Shown: positions 5,197-11,663 of the stretch, piece by piece | How the letters are laid out: every line of letters begins with the position of its first letter | Numbering within the stretch: position 1 is the stretch's first letter | Origin: Chloroflexota bacterium | Lineage (GTDB): Bacteria; Chloroflexota; UBA6077; FW602-bin22; JACQUS01 | Assembly (NCBI GenBank): GCA_016210125.1 | Contig: JACQUS010000073.1 | Span: 1 to 13,142, forward strand | Direction of reading: 5' to 3' | DNA: 13,142 bases | Translations under genes and position numbers: made by a program | The notes under the pieces: generated by a model | Told to the model about the DNA's origin: nothing | Seen by the model: only the letters and a program-made list of their open reading frames with translations | Database searches by the model: none

Positions 5197-6564
5197 ATGC
5201 CTGAGGAGCAGATCAAGACGCTGAGCCAGGCCGAGGTCCTGGCGCAGATACGGGCCGCGCTGGCCGCCCGAGACGTGCCGCCGCTGGCCGAGTTGGCCGA
5301 GGAGCACCCGGGCATCATGGCCGCGGCGCTCCTCGCGCTCACGCCCGCGGAGACGCGCCATCTGGTGGCCCTAATCGGCGATGACCGCGCCGCCACGGTC
5401 GTCGAGGAGCTGGACGCGGCCGACGCTGCGGACGTGCTGGCGCGCCTGACGCGCGCCGACGCCGCCGACGTGCTCGAGGAGATGGCCCCCGACGACGCCA
5501 CCGACGTGGTCGAGGTGCTGCCGCCGGCCGAGGCCGAGGCGCTGCTCATCGAGATGGAGCCGGCCGACGCGGCGCACATCCGCGAGCTGCTGGCCTACCC
5601 GCCGGACACCGCCGGCGGCATCATGACCCCCGAGTTCCTGGCCCTCAGCCCCAACCTCACCGTCGAGGAGGCCATCACCGCCCTGCGCACGGTGGCGCAG
5701 GAGGTCGAGACGGTCTACTACGTCTACGTCATCGACGCGGAGGACCGCCTGCTCGGCGTCCTCGGCCTGCGCAACCTGCTGCTCGCACCACCGGGCACGC
5801 GCGTCGGCGACCTCGTCGACCGCGACGTGGTGCGCATCCGCGCCGACGCCGACCAGGAAGAGGCTGCGCGGATGCTGCGGGAGTACCGCTTCCTGGCCAT
5901 CCCGGTCGTCGACGCCGAGAACCGCCTGCTGGGCATCATCACCGCCGACGACGTCGCCGACGTGGTCGAGGAGGAGACGACCGAGGACATCGAGCGCCTC
6001 GGCGGCTCGCAGCCGCTCGAAGAGCCGTATCTCCGGGCCAGCGTGCTCGACCTCGTGCGCAAGCGCGCCGGCTGGCTGCTCTTCCTGTTCGTGGCCTCGG
6101 CGTACACGGTGAACGTGCTGCACTACTTCGAGGCCGAGCTCCAGGCCGTCGTCGCGCTGGGCTTTTTCATCCCTATGCTCATCGGCACGGGCGGCAACGT
6201 CGGCTCGCAGGTGACGACTACGCTGACACGCGCCCTGGCGCTGGGCGATGTGGCCCCCGGCGACGTGCTGGAGGTGCTCTCTAAGGAGCTGCGCGTGAGC
6301 CTGCTGCTCGGCCTGGTCATGGGCGGCGCGACGCTTCTGCGTGCCTTGCTGCTCGGCACACCCGACCTGGGCCACGTAGTGGCGATCACCGCCTTTCTGG
6401 TCGTCCTCTGGGCCACGACGGTGGCCGCGGTGCTGCCGCTGCTCCTGCGCGCACTGCGCCTCGACCCGGCCGTCGTTTCCACCCCGCTCATCACCACGCT
6501 GGTCGACGGCACCGGGCTGGTCATCTACTTCGAGGTGGCGCGCGCGCTGCTGCGCCTGGGCTGA
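5197..6564 (+). CDS. mgtE: Magnesium transporter MgtE
   Basis: 455 residues, the usual MgtE length. The family forms homodimeric Mg2+ channels in the inner membrane, gated by intracellular Mg2+. Seen: an acidic, repetitive N domain (about 20-130, 'DAADAADVLARL', 'DDATDVVEVLPPAEAEALL'), the linker 'YPPDTAGGIMTPEF' leading into two CBS domains (about 135-255; 'VIDAEDRLLGVLGLRNLLL', 'VVDAENRLLGIITADDVADV'), a connecting helix, and about five membrane segments from about 285 on. Pore signatures are 'PMLIGTGGNVGSQVTTTLTR' and 'STPLITTLVDGTGLVIYF', whose Asp437 is at the place of the Mg2+-binding pore aspartate. The ATG at 5197 has GGGAGG eight bases upstream; an in-frame extension back to 4732 would be translated repeat copy 2 and has no family similarity, so I rejected it. 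It appears monocistronic and meets the flagellar operon tail to tail. Confidence 0.96.
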   Translation: MPEEQIKTLSQAEVLAQIRAALAARDVPPLAELAEEHPGIMAAALLALTPAETRHLVALIGDDRAATVVEELDAADAADVLARLTRADAADVLEEMAPDDATDVVEVLPPAEAEALLIEMEPADAAHIRELLAYPPDTAGGIMTPEFLALSPNLTVEEAITALRTVAQEVETVYYVYVIDAEDRLLGVLGLRNLLLAPPGTRVGDLVDRDVVRIRADADQEEAARMLREYRFLAIPVVDAENRLLGIITADDVADVVEEETTEDIERLGGSQPLEEPYLRASVLDLVRKRAGWLLFLFVASAYTVNVLHYFEAELQAVVALGFFIPMLIGTGGNVGSQVTTTLTRALALGDVAPGDVLEVLSKELRVSLLLGLVMGGATLLRALLLGTPDLGHVVAITAFLVVLWATTVAAVLPLLLRALRLDPAVVSTPLITTLVDGTGLVIYFEVARALLRLG

Positions 6565-6635
6565 GCGTCGCGGGGTCGCGCGACTGGGGCGCATGTGCAA
6601 ACCACCGATTGAGCGGATTGCTGGAGCCATCGTAG

Positions 6636-6668
6636 CCGTAGGGGCGGGTTTGAAACCCGCCCCTACGG
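6636..6668. repeat. 33-bp near-perfect palindrome between convergent genes
   Basis: Two 16-base arms (left CCGTAGGGGCGGGTTT, right its exact complement) around a single G. It lies about 70 bases after the mgtE stop and about 45 before the flgE stop on the opposite strand, so it could end transcription in both directions, although there is no T-run on either side. Sequences with a GTAGGGGCGGGTTT core recur as dispersed palindromes in many bacterial genomes, so it is probably also an interspersed repeat; only one copy is in this window. Confidence 0.75.
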
Positions 6669-6714
6669 TGTCACGGAAGAACGCGACGATCAGGCGCTCG
6701 CGCGCCTCACCGAC

Positions 6715-7998
6715 TTACCGCTTCAGGTTGATGAGGTCCTGGAGCACCTCGTCGGACGTGCTGATGACCCGCGCGTTGGCCTGGAAGCCGCGCTCGGCCA
6801 GGATCATGCGCGTGAACTGCTCGGCCAGGTTGACGTTCGAGCCCTCGAGCACGCCGGAGGCGACGGTGCCGCGCCCGCCGGTGCCGGCCGTGCCGACGAT
6901 GGGCGTGCCTGAGGCCAACGACTCGGCGAAAGCGCTGCCGCCGGCCTTGTTCAGACCGGCCGGGTTGAGGAAGCGCGCCATAGCGAGCTGCGCCAGGGCC
7001 TGCGTGCGGCCGTTCGAGTACGCGCCGATGAGGCGGCCGAGCGAGTCGACGGTCATCGACAGGAGCTGGCCAGCGGCGCTACCGTTGTTCGCCGCGATGT
7101 TCACCGCCGAGCTCTGCGCCACCTGGCTCAGCGGGCGCATGTCGACGCGCACGACTTGGCCGACCGCCGCGCCGTTGGTCGGGTTGACGGTGAACTGCGG
7201 GGTGAACGCCGACGGGGCCGCCGGGAGGGGGTCGGACGGGTTCTCGCCGGTCGGGCCGCCCGTGGCGTCGAAGGTCAGCGCGCCGGTGCCCAGCGCCAGC
7301 GTCGGCGGTGTGCCGGTCGCACCCAGCGTTTCGTCGGTCGTCGCGGCGGCCCAGGACCAGGCATTGCCGGCCGTCTTCGTGAACGTCACGGTGACAGCGT
7401 GCCCGATGCCCAGCGAGTCGTAAAGGGTCATCGTCACGGCGGCCGTGGCCGCCACAGCGGCGGCGGAGTCGAGGTTGCCGGAGATCTTGAGCTGCGTGCT
7501 CTGCGTGCCGCCGATCGTCGTCTGCGGGATGGTGATGCTGGCGACCGCGAGGCCGGTGTTGACGTTGCCCCGGGCATCGGCTGTCCAGCCCTGGACGCGC
7601 AGGCCGCCGGCGTTCGTCAGCGCGCCGTCGGCGCCGACGTTGAAGCTGCCGTCGCGCGTGTAGAGCTGCCGGCGGCCGTCGCTCAGGGTGAAGAACCCTT
7701 CGCCCTCGACGGCGACGTCGGTGTCTTGTCCGGTCGGCTGGAGGTCGCCCTGGGTGTGGATCGTCTCGACGGCACGCAGCGCCATGCCCATGCCGACTTG
7801 CATCGGGTTCGTGCCGCCGACGCCGGCTGGGTCGGGGGCCGTGCCGCCGCGCAGCGTCTGGCTCAGCAGGTCCTGGAAGGCGATGCGGCTGGCCTTGAAG
7901 CCCGTCGTGTTCACGTTGGCGATGTTGTTGCCGACGACGTCGAGGTAGGTCTGGTGACTACGCAGCGATGAGACTGCGGTCAAAAGCGAGCGGAGCAT
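6715..7998 (-). CDS. flgE: Flagellar hook protein FlgE
   Basis: 427 residues from the ATG at 7998. It polymerises into the flagellar hook outside the cell. Seen: the N-terminal rod/hook signature 'LRSHQTYLDVVGNNIANVN' then 'TTGFKASR' (about 10-40), the D1 segment 'VEGEGFFTLSDGRRQLYTRD' followed by 'GSFNVGADGALTNAGG', a variable Ala/Thr-rich central domain, and the C-terminal helix 'NLAEQFTRMILAERGFQANA' with 'VISTSDEVLQDLINLKR' at the very end. There is no signal peptide, as expected for a substrate of the flagellar export system. ATG 7998 is chosen over an in-frame TTG at 8007 because GGAGGG (8008-8013) is nine bases before the ATG but abuts the TTG. It is last in the operon, about 230 bases after the TIGR02530-type gene, so it may also have its own promoter. 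Confidence 0.96.
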   Translation of the reverse strand: MLRSLLTAVSSLRSHQTYLDVVGNNIANVNTTGFKASRIAFQDLLSQTLRGGTAPDPAGVGGTNPMQVGMGMALRAVETIHTQGDLQPTGQDTDVAVEGEGFFTLSDGRRQLYTRDGSFNVGADGALTNAGGLRVQGWTADARGNVNTGLAVASITIPQTTIGGTQSTQLKISGNLDSAAAVAATAAVTMTLYDSLGIGHAVTVTFTKTAGNAWSWAAATTDETLGATGTPPTLALGTGALTFDATGGPTGENPSDPLPAAPSAFTPQFTVNPTNGAAVGQVVRVDMRPLSQVAQSSAVNIAANNGSAAGQLLSMTVDSLGRLIGAYSNGRTQALAQLAMARFLNPAGLNKAGGSAFAESLASGTPIVGTAGTGGRGTVASGVLEGSNVNLAEQFTRMILAERGFQANARVISTSDEVLQDLINLKR

Positions 7999-8007
7999 CT
8001 TTCGCAA

Positions 8008-8013
8008 CCCTCC
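8008..8013 (-). promoter_or_regulatory. flgE ribosome binding site
   Basis: Reads GGAGGG on the minus strand, nine bases before the ATG at 7996-7998. It touches the upstream in-frame TTG, which rules that codon out as the start. Confidence 0.75.
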
Positions 8014-8031
8014 ATGGTATGCGCGAGGTGT

Positions 8032-8055
8032 GCCCGATCGGGCGTGTCCGATCGG
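8032..8055. promoter_or_regulatory. Two tandem CCGATCGG palindromes upstream of flgE
   Basis: A perfect 12-base palindrome GCCCGATCGGGC (8032-8043) is followed by CCGATCGG (8048-8055), centres about 14 bases apart. They are 34-57 bases upstream of the flgE start, inside the only sizeable gap of the flagellar operon (8008-8228). Placement and symmetry suggest a binding site for a dimeric regulator. On the minus strand GCCGATCG has partial resemblance to a flagellar sigma-28 minus-ten (GCCGATAA), but no TAAA minus-35 is present. Confidence 0.4.
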
Positions 8056-8228
8056 CCTGTGCTGCCGTGGAGCTCGGGTTGCGACGCCGCCTCAGTCGGT
8101 CGGCGGCTCTGGCCCCCTCGTGGAGGTCCGGCCACTCCTGGCGTCCCAAGCTCCGGCCACGCGCTGGCCGCGTCCGTGCGGCCAAGCGCCCCGTTTCCCT
8201 CTAGCGTACCCCACACCGTCAAGCGACG

Positions 8229-8636
8229 CTAGACCTGGCGTGCGGCCGCGCGTTCGTTCTGCACACCTCCTTCGACGATGACCACGCTATCCACGTTGGT
8301 GAACACGTTCGCCCGCCGCCGTGCCGCGTCGACTGCGGTGATGACGGTGCGGTTGCGCACGCTCACCACGAGGGCGAGGTCGTCGTACAGCACCAGCGAT
8401 TCCCTGGCGCCCTTCTGTGCGGCCCTGTCCACGGCCGCCTCGATGCGTGCCAGGTCATGGCCGTCGAGCGGCGTTGGCCGCGTTGCCAGCCGCGCCTGCG
8501 CGTGCGCCGAGAACCGCAGTCCGGCCTGCTGGGTCGCCAGCACCTGCGCGAAGTCCGCGCCGGCCGGCGCCGCGCCCGGCTTGGGCTGTGCGGTCCCGGC
8601 GGGCGCCGGGGCCGCAGCACGCACGCGGTGGAGCAT
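8229..8636 (-). CDS. Flagellar operon protein, TIGR02530 family
   Basis: 135 residues. After a Pro/Ala-rich N-terminus of about 45 residues comes the family core: 'LRFSAHAQARLATR' then 'LARIEAAVDRAAQKGARESL' and 'DDLALVVSVRNRTVITAVD', finishing 'NVFTNVDSVVIV'. The family is found between flgD and flgE in flagellar operons of Gram-positive-type bacteria; its exact role is not settled. ATG start, three bases after the flgD stop, with GGAGGT inside the flgD 3' end as ribosome binding site, so translation is likely coupled. No signal peptide. Confidence 0.9.
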   Translation of the reverse strand: MLHRVRAAAPAPAGTAQPKPGAAPAGADFAQVLATQQAGLRFSAHAQARLATRPTPLDGHDLARIEAAVDRAAQKGARESLVLYDDLALVVSVRNRTVITAVDAARRRANVFTNVDSVVIVEGGVQNERAAARQV

Positions 8637-8639
8637 GGC

Positions 8640-9035
8640 CTAGCGCACCTCCGTCACGGCGTCGAGCGCCACGCGCTGGCCGCCGACTTGGAGCGTGGCG
8701 TTCCCGTCCCTCAGCGTCACGGCGTTCACCGTCCCCGCGACGCCGTCCTTGGTCTGGACGGAGCGGCCGATGAGGCCGCTAGCGAGCGTCACCTGCTGCG
8801 CCTGCATCAGCTTGTCCAGCCCGGCGACCATCTTGTCCATCTGCTCCAGCGAGCGGAACTGCGCGAGCTGGACGATGAACTCGCGGTCCTCCATGGGCTT
8901 GAGCGGGTCCTGGTTACGGAGCTGCGCAATCAGCAACTGGAGAAAGTCGTCTTTGCCAATGTCCTGGCCGTTGCCCTTGCGCGCCGCGGCAAGCGCCGTC
9001 GTCGCGGCGTTGCCCACAATCCCTTCGATCGGCAT
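8640..9035 (-). CDS. flgD: Flagellar hook-capping protein FlgD (short form)
   Basis: 131 residues, of the short form seen in Bacillus-type systems and well under the roughly 230 residues of enterobacterial FlgD. The N-terminal capping signature is clear: 'IGKDDFLQLLIAQLRNQDPL' followed by 'KPMEDREFIVQLAQFRSLEQ' (about 26-65). A small beta domain follows ('LIGRSVQTKDGVAGTVNAV', 'GQRVALDAVTEV'). FlgD sits at the tip of the growing hook and directs FlgE assembly, then is discarded. ATG start with GGGAGG four bases upstream, overlapping the end of fliK; the gap to the fliK stop is 11 bases. It is exported without a signal peptide. Confidence 0.95.
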   Translation of the reverse strand: MPIEGIVGNAATTALAAARKGNGQDIGKDDFLQLLIAQLRNQDPLKPMEDREFIVQLAQFRSLEQMDKMVAGLDKLMQAQQVTLASGLIGRSVQTKDGVAGTVNAVTLRDGNATLQVGGQRVALDAVTEVR

Positions 9036-9046
9036 CGCGCCTCCCT

Positions 9047-10702
9047 CTACACCCGGTAGTCGACGACGTGGTCGCTGAGTCGCTGCGGCTCGCGCACCGC
9101 TGGCGTAGCCTCAGGCTCGGCGGGCCAGTCGCCCGTGCCGCGGCCCCGCGGCGCCGCGCCCTGCCACGGCGCTTCGCCGCCGGCGCCGAAGGCCAGACCG
9201 CCGCCCTGCCCGAGCGACACCTGAAGCCCCTCGACGCGCAGTCCCTGGTCCGCGAGCGCCTGGCGGAGCTGCGCCAGGCTGCTCTCCAGCAGCCCCTTGA
9301 CCTCGCCGGACGCAGTGCGCAAGTGCACAGTCACGTGATCGTTCTGCACCGTCAGCCGCACGTGCAGCTCGCCGAGCGACGGCGGGTCGAGCCGCAGCAG
9401 CAGCTCGCTGCGCCGCTCGCCGTGCGTCATCTGGATGGCGCGCACGACCTGCTCGAACACAGGTGTGCGCGCGGCCGGCGCGGTCTCAGCAGGAGGCGGC
9501 GCCTCGGCGCGGGCCGCCGACGGCGCGCTGGCTGGCGCGTCGACGGCGGAAGGCTGGCCCTGACGCGGGCTGCGCTGCTCGGCGTGCTCCTCACCGCCCG
9601 GGCGCGAGGGCGTCTGGTCAGCGCTGGGCGCGGCGACCTCCGCAACCGGCGGCGCATCTGCGGGGACGGTCGCCGCGACATCGCGCGCTGCCGAGGCCGG
9701 CGCGACTGCTGCGCGCGCCGCGGCTGCGACCGTAGCCTCGACGATCGCCTCGGCCGCAACGCCGCTCGGGACCGCCGCCGACTGGGTTGCGCGCGGCGCT
9801 GCCGCGGGCGTGACGAGCCGCGCGGGCTCGTCGGACGGCTTCACGGCTGTGCGCGGCGCTGTCTCGGCGGCCGTCGGCTGGTCACCCTGGGCGTCGGGTG
9901 CGGCAGTCGCCGTCGGCTGGTCAACCGGGGCGTCGGGTACAGCGCGCGCCGCTGGCTGGCGTGCCACAGCGGCGTCGTTCTTCGGGAGCTCTGGCCTATC
10001 GGCGGTGCGCGCGCCGGGCGCCGGCACGGCGGGCTGCGGAGTCGGCTCGACCGTGGCGGCCGCCGGACTGGGCTCACTCACCGGGCCGGCAGCGGTAGCC
10101 CCGGCGGGCTGCGGGCTGACTACCAGCGCATCCTGCGGCGCCAGTGGGCGCGGCGGCGCGCTCGGAGCGGCGGCGTCGGCTGGTCGCGGAGTGGCCTGCG
10201 CGGGCGCTGTATCTGGGCTGCTGCCCGTCGCGGCTGCCGGCGTCGACGAGGGTTGCGGCTGCGCCGGTACGACTGCGTCGCCGTCGGCCGCGCTCGGCGG
10301 GACCTGGACGGGCAGGGCCATGGCCGGCGTTGCCGTCGCGGACGGCGCCTGAGTCGCCAGAGCGAGCGGGTCGAGTCCGCTCGCGGGAGCGGGCTGCGCC
10401 CGTGGGCCGGCCCAGGTGAGCTGCGCGAGGCCGGGCTCGACGGCCGGCAGGAGCGCCGGCAGGCCGGCCGTGGCGGGCGCGCCGCCCTCGGTGGCGACGT
10501 CGGCCAGCGGCATGGGCTGCTGCGGCGCGATGGCGCTAGCGACGGCGAGCGTGGCGACGGCCTGCTCGACCAGTGCGTCAAAGGTCGTCGGCTCGCCGGC
10601 GGCTCCCGGCGCGCCGGTCGCCCCGGCCGGTGCGGCCGGCTCGCCGGTGATGGGCGCGAAGATCTCGGCAGCCCCGCCGCCGACGGCATTCACCTCTGCC
10701 AC
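9047..10702 (-). CDS. fliK: Flagellar hook-length control protein FliK
   Basis: 551 residues. The first 400 or so are low-complexity Ala/Pro/Thr-rich sequence, as expected for the secreted ruler region. The C-terminal Flg_hook domain (about 415-510) shows 'VRAIQMTHGERRSELLLRLD' 'PPSLGELHVRLTVQNDHVTV' 'LESSLAQLRQALADQGLRVE'. FliK is exported during hook growth, measures the hook and triggers FlhB to switch to filament subunits. The GTG start has GGAGG five bases upstream, 18 bases after the fliE stop. Within the disordered region two adjacent 13-residue units ('PDAPVDQPTATAA', 'PDAQGDQPTAAET') are encoded by a 39-base tandem duplication near 9871-9939. A very long antisense frame opposite this gene is a GC artefact. 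Confidence 0.94.
   Translation of the reverse strand: MAEVNAVGGGAAEIFAPITGEPAAPAGATGAPGAAGEPTTFDALVEQAVATLAVASAIAPQQPMPLADVATEGGAPATAGLPALLPAVEPGLAQLTWAGPRAQPAPASGLDPLALATQAPSATATPAMALPVQVPPSAADGDAVVPAQPQPSSTPAAATGSSPDTAPAQATPRPADAAAPSAPPRPLAPQDALVVSPQPAGATAAGPVSEPSPAAATVEPTPQPAVPAPGARTADRPELPKNDAAVARQPAARAVPDAPVDQPTATAAPDAQGDQPTAAETAPRTAVKPSDEPARLVTPAAAPRATQSAAVPSGVAAEAIVEATVAAAARAAVAPASAARDVAATVPADAPPVAEVAAPSADQTPSRPGGEEHAEQRSPRQGQPSAVDAPASAPSAARAEAPPPAETAPAARTPVFEQVVRAIQMTHGERRSELLLRLDPPSLGELHVRLTVQNDHVTVHLRTASGEVKGLLESSLAQLRQALADQGLRVEGLQVSLGQGGGLAFGAGGEAPWQGAAPRGRGTGDWPAEPEATPAVREPQRLSDHVVDYRV
9871..9939. repeat. 39-bp tandem duplication inside fliK
   Basis: The units starting CCGTCGGCTGGTCA at 9871 and 9910 are near-identical over about 30 bases, with a period of 39 bases. 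This is a whole number of codons, so the duplication lengthens the FliK disordered region by 13 residues without breaking the frame. Confidence 0.7.
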
Positions 10703-10720
10703 GCCACCCTCCTCGGGCCG

Positions 10721-11026
10721 CTACACCTGCATCCGCGTCAGCTCGTGGTAGGCCTCGAGCAGCTTGTTGCGCACCTGGAGCGTGAGCCGGAAGGCCAGCG
10801 CGGCGCGCTCCTGGGCGATGACGGCGTCGTGCAGGTCGACCTCGTCGCCCGTCGCTACGCGCACGGCCAGCTCGTCGGCGCGCTGCTGGAGCGTGTCCAC
10901 CTGCCCGATCGCCTCGCCGAGCACTTTCTGAAAGCTGCTGAGCGCGTCGGCGGCCGTCGTGGGGCGCGTCGCCGGCGGCTGCGGCTCGACCGATGGGACG
11001 CTCAGGCGCGTCGGATCGATCGCCAT
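10721..11026 (-). CDS. fliE: Flagellar hook-basal body protein FliE
   Basis: 101 residues, the normal FliE length. FliE joins the MS ring to the proximal rod and is the first protein exported. Seen: 'DALSSFQKVLGEAIGQVDTL' then 'GDEVDLHDAVIAQERAALAF' and the C-terminal 'TLQVRNKLLEAYHELTRMQV', all FliE signatures. Two ATGs are possible, 11032 and 11026. The second, giving 'MAIDPTRLS', is preferred because GGAGG at 11036-11040 is nine bases from it and only three from the first. It follows flgB by 19 bases and precedes fliK by 18. In most genomes flgC lies between flgB and fliE, and fliF-G-H-I-J follow fliE; neither is so here. Confidence 0.94.
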   Translation of the reverse strand: MAIDPTRLSVPSVEPQPPATRPTTAADALSSFQKVLGEAIGQVDTLQQRADELAVRVATGDEVDLHDAVIAQERAALAFRLTLQVRNKLLEAYHELTRMQV

Positions 11027-11045
11027 CCTCATCCCCCTCCGCCCG

Positions 11046-11459
11046 CTAACGCACTTCGCTGAGCGCGGCGCGGATGATCTGTAGGCGGCTGTTCAGCATC
11101 TGCCCTAGCGCCTGGAAGGAGATCTGCGTCTCCGCTAGAGCGGACATCTCGCGCTCCAGCTCGACGTTGTTGCCGTCGTTGCGCGCGGGAGCCGTCGACA
11201 GGAGCACCTGCGGCCGGACGCTGGCGACCGACGGCGGTACGTCCTGGAGGTGCGCCGTGTGCGACACGAGGAGCAGTGGCCCGCTGGCCGGCTGCATGGC
11301 CGAGCGCAAGAAGTCCTCGAAGCGCACCTCGAGCGCCGTGTAGCGCGGCGTCTCCACGTTGGCGACGTTGTTGCTGATCACCTGCTGGCGCGCCGACAGC
11401 CCGCTCATGGCGCGCTGGAGCGCCTGGAGCGTGCGGCTGGACAGCGGGTCGACGGCCAT
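11046..11459 (-). CDS. flgB: Flagellar proximal rod protein FlgB
   Basis: 137 residues, the normal FlgB length. It forms part of the proximal rod, exported without signal peptide. Seen: 'LSARQQVISNNVANVETPRY' and 'TALEVRFEDFLRSAM' at the N-terminus, and 'NDGNNVELEREMSALAETQI' with 'FQALGQMLNSRLQIIRAAL' at the C-terminus. The 'NVELEREMSALAE' pattern and the ending favour FlgB over FlgC. ATG start with GAGGAA seven bases upstream. It is the first gene of the minus-strand flagellar unit; a possible promoter lies 29-56 bases upstream. It is divergent from the secreted beta-propeller gene. Confidence 0.94.
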   Translation of the reverse strand: MAVDPLSSRTLQALQRAMSGLSARQQVISNNVANVETPRYTALEVRFEDFLRSAMQPASGPLLLVSHTAHLQDVPPSVASVRPQVLLSTAPARNDGNNVELEREMSALAETQISFQALGQMLNSRLQIIRAALSEVR

Positions 11460-11487
11460 GGCGTGCTTCCTCTGCGCCTCTGTGCTC

Positions 11488-11515
11488 AGCGTAGCACGGC
11501 CGTCGAGCGACTCAA
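11488..11515 (-). promoter_or_regulatory. Possible promoter of the flgB operon
   Basis: On the minus strand TTGAGT (11510-11515) and TACGCT (11488-11493) are separated by 16 bases, with TGC directly before the latter (extended minus-ten). Match to sigma-70 is partial (4/6 and 3/6). No sigma-28 or good sigma-54 site was seen in the same interval. Confidence 0.25.
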
Positions 11516-11651
11516 TGGCACAATGGTCCTAAGGGGTGTGGCGTAGGAGCGTGCCAAGTGAGCCCACGCGCGGCCATCGTGTAGACTACGAGAGTTGGCT
11601 GCTGGCGATGAGGACGGGTCCCACGTGACGACGCGGGCCCGTCCACGATCG

Positions 11652-11658
11652 AGGAGGT
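11652..11658 (+). promoter_or_regulatory. Ribosome binding site deciding the start of the Ycf48-like gene
   Basis: AGGAGGT, a full match to the anti-Shine-Dalgarno, five bases before GTG at 11664. It rules out longer in-frame starts at 11595 (TTG) and 11625 (GTG) and places the start directly before a signal peptide. Confidence 0.8.
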
Positions 11659-11663
11659 GCGGC

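Noticed and set aside
5371..6630. A 419-residue open frame opposite mgtE
   Set aside because: His/Gln/Arg-rich shadow of a clear mgtE gene.
8008..8228. Short open frames on both strands in the gap before flgE
   Set aside because: No domain, no good ribosome binding sites, and they overlap the flgE ribosome binding site and the palindromes.
9068..11062. A 664-residue open frame on the plus strand opposite fliK and fliE
   Set aside because: It mirrors real flagellar genes, is Arg/Gly-rich low complexity, crosses several gene boundaries and shows no domain; typical of GC-rich antisense frames.
11545..11565. TTGGCACG on the minus strand upstream of flgB as a sigma-54 minus-24 box
   Set aside because: The following GC is one base out of the required spacing and the minus-12 TTGC is not present.
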